The notes under the pieces are model-generated. The model had not been told where the DNA came from. It made no database searches and worked only from the letters and a program-made list of their open reading frames with translations. A stretch of DNA of 64,000 nt from Oscheius sp. JU75 (taxonomy: Eukaryota; Nematoda; Chromadorea; Rhabditida; Rhabditidae): assembly GCA_037178855.1 (NCBI GenBank), contig JASJZC010000006.1:1488001-1552000 (forward strand), written 5' to 3'. Every line of letters begins with the position of its first letter. Position 1 is the first letter of the stretch. Shown here in pieces: positions 58,201 through 64,000 of this stretch. Both the position numbers and the translations under genes were made by a program.

Positions 58201-61200
58201 CCTTTTTCCTTCTCAGCGCCATTGTTAGGAACATTCTGTCTTGAACATTACTACCTACTACCTAGAGGAAACCACAAGAAGTCCGAATTCTAGGTAAAAA
58301 AAAAGTGATGTTTCCAGGCTTTCTGATACAAACTTTTGAACTACAAATCGCTCCGACTTTCGAACTTGTTTAATACTTTATAGGAAGGTGAAAATATTAG
58401 ACACATTGAAACTTCGGTAGCTTTGAGACTGTGTGTCTTTTTTTGTACCATGGTACTTAGGTTCCAATTTGTTACCATACATACAGTCACTTCCTGGTGC
58501 CCAGGGAGTAGGAGTGAAAGTACGATAACCAATCCTTATCGTAAGTACTTCAGTTACCTTTATTGGAATTTTGAAACATTTCTGACGGACGCTTCAAATT
58601 CGATTCGCAGTCGTTTTTAGAAGAAAAGACTTGGTTGGTCGAGTCATAAGGCTGTGTTTTGTAGCCATATTCATCCGAAACCGCTATTGCTTCAGTTGTC
58701 CTGACTTTGTAAGACCTTGAAACATTAGGCACTACAAAGCAAAAAGCAGTAATCAAAAAATTTGAGTTTGACTATTTTGGTATTTGAATCTTTCATAAAA
58801 ACTTGCGGTAAGCGATGCAATGTTGTACCCGATGGAGGATCACCAGTATCTACAGCTTCACCAGATTCAGTTAGGTGACAAAGTTGATACATATTACACC
58901 TCACAAGTGAAAAGAGATTGTTTTGCTATCTAGCTTATTGTAATTAGCTAGTTTCCACCAAGGTAGCGTAATCGGCTACGGTCATGAAGGTCATATTTCC
59001 CTAATCACCATTACTTTGAAACGGAAATGTACTCGCAGAAAAAGCGCTTCAGATTGCATGGTCAAGAGAACGTATATATAGAAAAGATAAAACAAAGTCG
59101 GAAGCTTCCCATCTTTCAAACGAAAAAAGCAAAAGAATCACTTTTGCCATAATGACATCTCAGATGAGGGCACAGGAAGATAGTTTCCAACATTCAAAAC
59201 TTGACCTATGGATGCTTTCAAGTGAGAGTTAGAAATTACTAGACTAATGGTATTGGGTGACATTTGATTTGGTTGTCCACAAGCCATTAGCAACATGCGC
59301 GGGGTTAGACTATATACAGAAAGTGAAACAGAACATTCTAAAAGTTGAATCTGCAAATTTTTACTTTGTCAAAGCACCAAAACACATACATTAGTAGAGT
59401 TCCAGCTTGACATTCTCTTACGCCTTACATGGAACCAAAAAGGTACAAAACTACTTGTCTCTGAATCATACCGCCAATTTCTTATCGGAATCAAATATTC
59501 TCTTCGGAACACGAAAACATGGATTTTAAAACAAGAAAAGTCCATTTCCAGCAATGCGAAGGCGGAGTCTGCTGCCCGATGCCCATGTGTTCTACCGGCT
59601 CCATTGCCTCGTCAGTCTGTGGAATGGGCAATGCCTGTCCCATCGGCTATATTTGTGAAGGTCACATCTCCCTATTCACCACTATAAAAACGACAAATTC
59701 AGGTCGTGGCTGCTGCCTGGAGCCCCTGCCTCTCTGTCCAAATGGGGGACGAGCAGCCCAGAGATGCAATCGTGGAGCTGAATGTCCACCAGGCTATGGC
59801 TGCACGCCTCTAGGTGGAGAAATTTTGGTTTTGAAGTACTTTTGGACAAAAAGTGAAAGTCTTGTACTTTTACATGGCCAGTCGTTTAGAACTCGATTGA
59901 AATAATGAAAAAACTGTCCCTTTGACTACACCTCCTGTCTTGAAGGTTTGATGAAACAAGAATTGTGGAAAAAAAGGAAACCAGGTTCAGTTGTTTAGTA
60001 TGTAACGGGGGCAAGGGTAGGAAGCGTTAGAAATACAGTTTGGATCGTCAGCTTACTATCAAGTGGTATCCAGCCAAAGATAGCAACTTTATGGATTTCT
60101 TGAAGCAAAAAAACTATTCATCACTTTTTGTGACATGCGATGACACATTTTGAAAGATGAGGAAAATAGGCTAAACACTGTCCCATTAAAATCACCTCTA
60201 GTTTTGAGGTCATAGTCAAGGCGTTCATGCGTTTCGCTGCTTCTCTGCTTCTAGTAATTGTCCTTAGAAATGTTTCACAAAAATCGTAACGTAGTCAAGC
60301 TACCTACAAGCTTCGCGTACCGTACGACTCAAGAAGTAAACAGTTTAGATATGTAAAAACAGTACATTTATTTTTTCAGGTGGTTGCTGTCTTCTCTCGA
60401 TGGAACCCGTCTGCCCTGCCAGATCCAACGCTATCTGTCAGTGCTCTCCGAATAATTCATGTCCACCCGGATCGTCTTGCGCCATGGGAACTTGTTGCAG
60501 TTCGAGTGAGTTTTTTGTTTCACCCTTACTAGTAGTTCGGGACTGAATTCTGTAGTCAATAGATAGTTGCTAACATCATTCCCAAAAGTTAGTGTTTACT
60601 TTTTATGAATCAGAGACACACAAGTTGGTTATGAAAATAGTTGTACTTTTGTAATCGTCAGTTTTCAATTCGATTATAAATATTTTGGTTTCATATTTTC
60701 ATCTATTAGTCGATCAAATCCTTTCGATCACTCACAGGTGCAGACAGCCATACTTAAATTCAAACACGAGTCTAAGATGAAATTTCTATGTTTAATGCTT
60801 TCACTATATTGGCATTTGTTTTGTGGTACATATTTTTTTACATAGTAGTAAACAGTATCATTTTCAGGCGTGGCAACATTCAACCAAGTCCCTGGAACTG
60901 GATGTCAAGCTTCGACACAGTGCAATGGTTACAACAGCAACTGTGCTCAGTGTGTACAGGTACTTTCGTTGTATTTTTTCCTTCCCACATGCTCAGTAAT
61001 TCGTAAATTAGGAATAAAGCTTGATATACAGAGATTCTGAAACAACTTTGAATTCCTCAGCAAGCTTCTCTTTTTTAATATAAGAACATTGTCATTTTTT
61101 GAATCCCCATATCTCTAGCAATGCCTAACTACAAAATCAGTTGGATTTGATGAAACAGACAAAAGTGACAGAATGGGAAAACGTAACAAACGAAACATGA

Positions 61201-62823
61201 AGCAGAATCCTAATGAAGTCCAACCAATTGGTCGGACTTGGACCAGGCTATTTAGAAAGTTTAAATGTTCCTGAGAAACTTTATATTAAATTTCGTCTAT
61301 TTATCATCAATCTAAGCAGCATCTGGTCACAAATCTTTTTCATTTCCTAGATTTGATAAAACATAAATTTTAGCAAGCGGAAAACAAAAAACTATCTGGT
61401 CAAGGACAAATTGTCAGGAGCGTAAGCGACTGGCAGCAAACAATTGAAGCAATCCACGAAATCACATCACCTGTAAAAACAGTAAAGGCTTTGCATTTTG
61501 ATGTCATGGATAGATTGATAGGGAAAACGGTCATTTTCAAGAATTTCATTCGGCAGTGAAACCGAAAACTTGAAAAGAGCAATACGTCGAAACTAAATTG
61601 TGCAATAGTTGTATTCTTCAACCGTCTGTGAGCTGCGAAGTGAAAGCAAATGTCAATTCACAATAACTAACCATTTCTGAAACAAAACTGACCATTCCAG
61701 GGAATCTGTGCCTGTACCAATGGAGCCGCTTCCAATGGAGCCAGCTGTCTTCAGATGCCCATGAATGTGCTGAGCTTGGCCAGAAATGGGTGTGACCAGT
61801 ATGGATCGCCGTGCAAGTGAGTCCAACAGTTTTTTTTTCTAGTGTTTCAAGATGAGCATTTATTGAAATGTGGATATTATGTAAATCAAGCTTATAAACC
61901 TCTCTATGGCAATCTACCGTATTTTATCCAGCAGTAGTATGTATTTTGTACCAATACCGCTTGAAAGAATCAATATTTAGGATACGATAGATATTACTGT
62001 TCTGAATCCTTAGGAGTATGCATTTTGTGAAGACAAGAAAGGTGGAAAATTTCGAATTGTAATACAAATGATATTAATTTCTATTGTGTGTCTATCTACA
62101 AAATAAGCAAACTTTCAGATTCATGCTCTCAACAGCCAGAAGACGCCCCCTTTTCGCCCCGACTGGAAACATTACTGAGACACCATGTAAGTACCAATTC
62201 TGGACAGAAAGAACAAAATATTTAGTGTTCTTCAACGTGGCCCAGGTCCGAAAATGTGTGGCGAACGCCACACATCTGGAAATGGATCCAGACAGTACAT
62301 GTCTCCCTAACGAGAAGTGCATCAATGGAGAGTGCAGAATGTTGGTTTTAGACATTTTTAGGAAATCGAAACAATCGCAAAATATGTTGCTCTTGAAACA
62401 CCAGTAGTTCATTGAAAAAGCAATTGTGCACGCGAAACCTTAAAGCTTCAAGAACATTATATAGCATTCTTGAGATCAATTTGAAACAACAATAGAATTT
62501 GAAACTTCATGTTTCAACGAAAACGTACAAGAGAACTGTCTTGAAAAAAGTAATATCTATTTTATCCATAACTCAGGAAACTATGGCCAGGAGAATATGG
62601 CTGTTCTACAGACATCGAATGCTCGTCCAGATGCCCGAACAGTTACTGTGAGAAGAGGAAGAGTGATAAGAATGTGGCGCAATGTCAATGTCAAGAGGGA
62701 CTTCTGCTGTACGGACGATGCTGTCAGTTTCAGTCCCATTGGGGATGACCGAGAGACAGATACAGAAAGATTGAGAGAGACAGAGAGAGGAAGAGACGGA
62801 GAGAAAGACAGAGAGACAGATAC

Positions 62824-62872
<49 letters not shown>

Positions 62873-63016
62873 CAGAGAAGCATTTCAGTCTCCCAATGCC
62901 CTAAAGGCTTCCATGAGTCCGGAGCCTACTGTATGCACAACGACGAGGATACTTTTTGGGGAGATGCTGATGCTCAAGACCAGTTGAAGGCCCTTCTGAA
63001 TGCTGGGTCCTGCTAA
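47140..63016 (+). CDS. Secreted multi-module cysteine-rich protein (chitin-binding-like plus CCP/EB-type repeats)
   Basis: There are 25 exons from the ATG at 47,140 to the TAA at 63,014-63,016: 845 residues with every phase matching. A signal peptide (TTILLFVANYFILA) leads into a module with FYECSALG and YLGVWQLRDCPASHEFD, close to peritrophin-type chitin-binding domains. Then come about a dozen modules built on C-x(n)-C-x(2)-G-x(2)-C-x(n)-GGCCPxPxCP, for example CSNGGCCPMPFCPTG, CMEGLCCPLPRCPNG and CINGGCCPLPRCPTG. These resemble the nematode EB or lustrin-type cysteine repeats. Most modules are single exons, a sign of growth by exon duplication. There is no transmembrane segment near the end. 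It is probably a cuticle, eggshell or other extracellular-matrix protein, but I do not recognise a named ortholog. A mariner and a LINE sit in its introns without breaking exons. Confidence 0.88.
47875..47960 (-). repeat. tRNA-Asp-like repeat remnant
   Basis: The minus strand contains CTACCTGTCACGAGCCC, shared with complement 23,828-23,925, with weaker similarity on both sides (AGCTGGACT, AACGCTGCTCCTGTCAG). It lies inside the first intron of the cysteine-rich gene. Confidence 0.4.
49552..50791 (-). mobile_element. Mariner transposon with perfect inverted ends
   Basis: The 1,240-bp element lies between TA dinucleotides (49,550-49,551 and 50,792-50,793). The ends TTGGGTTGGCATATAAGTC and onward are identical, inverted, over about 31 bases, the type seen in cecropia/elegans-like mariners. 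The transposase is on the minus strand. It sits in the intron 49,286-51,610 of the cysteine-rich gene, in opposite orientation, and does not touch exons. Confidence 0.92.
49619..50673 (-). pseudogene. Broken mariner transposase
   Basis: The N-terminal half (complement 50,158-50,673) contains the DNA-binding region (DINDVYGQGTTSTRVCQLW, SGDKSVEDEARS) and the first catalytic aspartate in TGDEKWV. The C-terminal half (complement 49,619-50,071) has VFWDIEGVVHWELL, then MNNARHH where the family has DNARPH, and YSPVLVPSD where the family has SPDLAPSD. So two of the three D,D34D residues are replaced (N and V). Between the halves are three in-frame stops and a frameshift. The element cannot make a working transposase. 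Confidence 0.92.
51300..51375 (+). repeat. AGAGACAG-type purine microsatellite
   Basis: Imperfect repeats of AGAGACAG/GAGACAGA lie in the intron just before the exon at 51,611. Similar tracts occur at 17,670-17,735, 25,478-25,503, 33,540-33,607, 45,430-45,590 and 62,753-62,872, making this a common low-complexity type of the region. Confidence 0.8.
51611..56362 (+). CDS. Cysteine-rich gene, central module exons
   Basis: The exons are 51,611-51,672; 51,715-51,775; 51,865-51,921; 51,961-52,035; 52,304-52,453; 52,989-53,086; 53,228-53,368; 54,167-54,238; 54,278-54,383; 55,742-55,847; 56,277-56,362. Each brings cysteine pairs such as CTQGIGCCPVP, CSSGCSSGYGCFQGACCP and CNNGGCCPLPKCPTG. Acceptor choice at 51,610 is fixed by phase, because the earlier AG would meet a stop. 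The intron 54,239-54,277 is only 39 bp. The intron 54,384-55,741 holds a decayed tandem array. Confidence 0.88.
54500..55010 (-). repeat. Decayed tandem array around AGATTTTCGAACGTTTCAT
   Basis: Related blocks at about 54,521 (GATTTTCGAACGTTTCATAT), 54,639 (GATTCCTAAACGTTTCATAC), 54,850 (GATTTCCGAATGTTTTCACA) and 54,976 (GATTTTCGAATGTTTCATAC) are each followed by TTAGTCAA- or TTAGG-like text. Spacing is about 118, 211 and 126 bp. On the minus strand the core is the same GAAAC motif seen elsewhere. It fills part of the intron 54,384-55,741. Confidence 0.65.
55228..55450 (-). mobile_element. Non-autonomous Helitron-like element
   Basis: On the minus strand it reads ACTAAAGCACAGTGGTGTCC, then GTCTGTCTGTC, CATGTCAAG and ACTTTCAGTTAC, and ends with the hairpin GCTGCCATCGGCAGC followed by TGGTCTAG. 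Blocks and order match the elements at 21,229 and 23,023. A 3' hairpin just before a CTRR end is the Helitron hallmark. Confidence 0.5.
55983..56118. mobile_element. Inverted-repeat element, longer relative of 5338-5406
   Basis: The left end ATCACATAAACCTGGCCGAAATGTTCGCG (shown by its first 20 bases at 5338 in related form) and right end CCTGGTCAGGTTTGCGATCC are inverted relatives. The interior is GC-rich with palindromes. It lies in an intron of the cysteine-rich gene. Confidence 0.5.
56418..57492 (-). mobile_element. 5'-truncated RTE-like LINE with degraded reverse transcriptase
   Basis: The minus strand encodes reverse transcriptase motifs KAFDSIEHGALW, GVLQGDIISPSLF and YADDTVLFA, then the C-terminal part with LLYASETW and GRPKTRWRDDF. 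The 3' end is a short tandem repeat of AAATCTAAATC type, as in RTE-clade elements, instead of poly(A). The N-terminal endonuclease is missing. Between the two open halves (complement 56,991-57,515 and 56,453-57,058) the frame shifts inside a TATATAT run near 57,015. It sits in the intron 56,363-58,000. Confidence 0.85.
58001..63016 (+). CDS. Cysteine-rich gene, C-terminal module exons
   Basis: The exons are 58,001-58,082; 58,127-58,190; 59,552-59,660; 59,703-59,813; 60,380-60,505; 60,868-60,959; 61,701-61,816; 62,119-62,186; 62,226-62,340; 62,577-62,722; 62,889-63,016. Modules continue (ECINGGCCPLP, CEGGVCCPMPMC, GRGCCLEPLPLCPNG). After 60,868 they change to a C-rich type without the CCP motif (CNGYNSNCAQCVQ, CACTNGAASNGASC). 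The last exons read CLPNEKCINGECRM, CSSRCPNSYCEKRK and CPKGFHESGAYC and end NAGSC. The last intron uses a GTCAGT donor and contains a (GA)n tract. Choosing another donor there would hit a stop at once. Confidence 0.85.
58191..59551 (+). other. Intron of the cysteine-rich gene, no other feature
   Basis: No frame here has a cysteine pattern or a usable exon in phase. Scattered TTGAAACA/TGTTTC motifs occur (58,406; 58,571; 58,718; 59,323). Confidence 0.6.
62829..62870 (+). repeat. (GA)n microsatellite in the last intron
   Basis: An almost pure GA run of about 40 bases lies inside the intron 62,723-62,888, within a longer AGAGACAG-like tract. Confidence 0.95.
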
Positions 63017-63768
63017 TTATTGTAACCTATTGTAAACTATTGGTAATTTTTATTTTAAGTATTTCCACCCAGAGAATTCCTTTCCTGATACTCGCTCTCT
63101 TAATATTCTGGTGCTATGATTATGAACTATTGAATACTGCCAAGGTCAATGAAAATTTTATAAATCGCCTACAACTCTGACTCTCGGGGACCCTTCAAAA
63201 CGTGGGGCAATTTTGTTCAAACCTTGGCTTTGTTTCGACGCTTAGCGCTTAGCACTTTTCCTCACTCTAACACTTGTTAAAGTGCTAAAAATGTTAAAAC
63301 ATTGTTTTAGCATAACAGGCAATCATCACGATGATTCTGTATGCCGTCTTGTTAGTCTTTTGCATTTCTATGCTCGCACTTTTCCTCACGCTCTTCGAGA
63401 AGATCAGCAGTGTCCATGCGTTGGGAAGAACAAAAATTTCGACGACGTAGGTACGAATGTATTCCACGGTGTACTTCATAGCATCGTCTTTAATGACGTC
63501 CTTGGAGAGGAAGAGAACGGTCTGGAAATTGAGATGTAGAGTTGTTTCAAATAGTAGCAGTCAACCGAGATCTCAACGTCAAATAAGAACAGAATATATT
63601 TTACACTTTTATCTCTGATATGAAGCATTTCGTTCTCATACTCATACTTGAATTTGTGCATCGTCGGTTTCATTGACTAGTCATATATTGAAGCTCACCT
63701 TGTTATTAAATGCACTCTTTAGCGGAGTATATCCAAGTTTTGCTATTGTATCACTGACTACCTTTATA
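63017..63768. other. 3' flank of the cysteine-rich gene
   Basis: AT-rich and without a credible gene. It should contain the 3' UTR and poly(A) site of the cysteine-rich gene. CGCTTAGCGCTTAGCAC at about 63,239 is a short local repeat. Frames at 63,282-63,539 and on the opposite strand are not recognisable. Confidence 0.5.
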
Positions 63769-64000
63769 CAGGGTGCGCCATAGTTACGGGCGCGCGCCAT
63801 ATCGCTCATAACTCCGTTTCTAAATGTTGAATCTATGATGTATAAATGTACCTCAGAAACTGGAGATTCAGATAATTAATTACACTTTCACAATTGATTC
63901 AGGTAGGCTCGGTAACCAACACTTCTAGGGCGCCTATTGAGACGGGTGAGAAACGGAGGTCGAAAATAAGCAAATAAAAACCATAGAAAACGAAGTCAGT
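63769..64000. mobile_element. Probable terminal repeat of a DNA transposon, cut by the window end
   Basis: After TA comes CAGGGTGCGCCATAGTTACG. Ends of the form TA-CAGGGTGnnCC are typical of mariner-like elements. The following 230 bases are unlike the neighbouring intergenic DNA in composition, but no transposase is visible before the window stops. Confidence 0.4.

Overview
The window is nuclear DNA of an animal with split genes, most likely a nematode. Acceptors are mostly of the TTTCAG type. Introns fall into a very short class (37-44 bp) and a long, AT-rich class. There is an interstitial tract of the nematode telomere unit TTAGGC. The main gene reads like the nematode UNC-2 family of calcium channels. 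I do not assign a species.

Layout. (1) 1-6.2 kb: AT-rich sequence with no gene I can support. (2) 6.2-39.7 kb, plus strand: one CaV2-type voltage-gated calcium channel alpha-1 gene (unc-2 ortholog). Forty-four exons join in frame and encode about 2,000 residues: four six-helix repeats, an EEEE selectivity filter, the beta-subunit site (AID) in the I-II linker, an IQ-like C-terminal segment and a long low-complexity tail. (3) 21.8-22.9 kb, minus strand: a complete two-domain C-type lectin gene nested in the unc-2 intron that follows domain II, bracketed by direct repeats of a Helitron-like element. (4) 42.7-46.8 kb, minus strand: a second complete lectin gene, a diverged copy of the nested one, with at least three broken lectin fragments. 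(5) 47.1-63.0 kb, plus strand: a 25-exon gene for a secreted, cysteine-rich protein of 845 residues. It has a signal peptide, a chitin-binding-like first module and many CCP-type cysteine modules. Its introns carry a mariner transposon with perfect ends but a broken transposase, and a 5'-truncated RTE-like LINE. (6) The window ends inside what looks like the terminal repeat of another DNA transposon, from 63,769.

The channel is a neuronal membrane protein. The lectins and the cysteine-rich protein are secreted and may serve surface, gut or innate-defence roles; I see no functional link between them and the channel.

The most unusual signal is a short element, roughly CTATA-N(4-8)-GTGAAACA(T/C/A)AAAA. 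It recurs on either strand in introns and intergenic DNA and is rare in the exons I read. In several places it forms degenerate tandem arrays (32.7-33.2, 35.8-36.6 and 54.5-55.0 kb). Other structures worth checking are a hairpin whose arms contain TTAGGC/GCCTAA (12.4 kb), a perfect 23-bp hairpin (34.65 kb), and frame-compatible alternative N-terminal exons of the channel.
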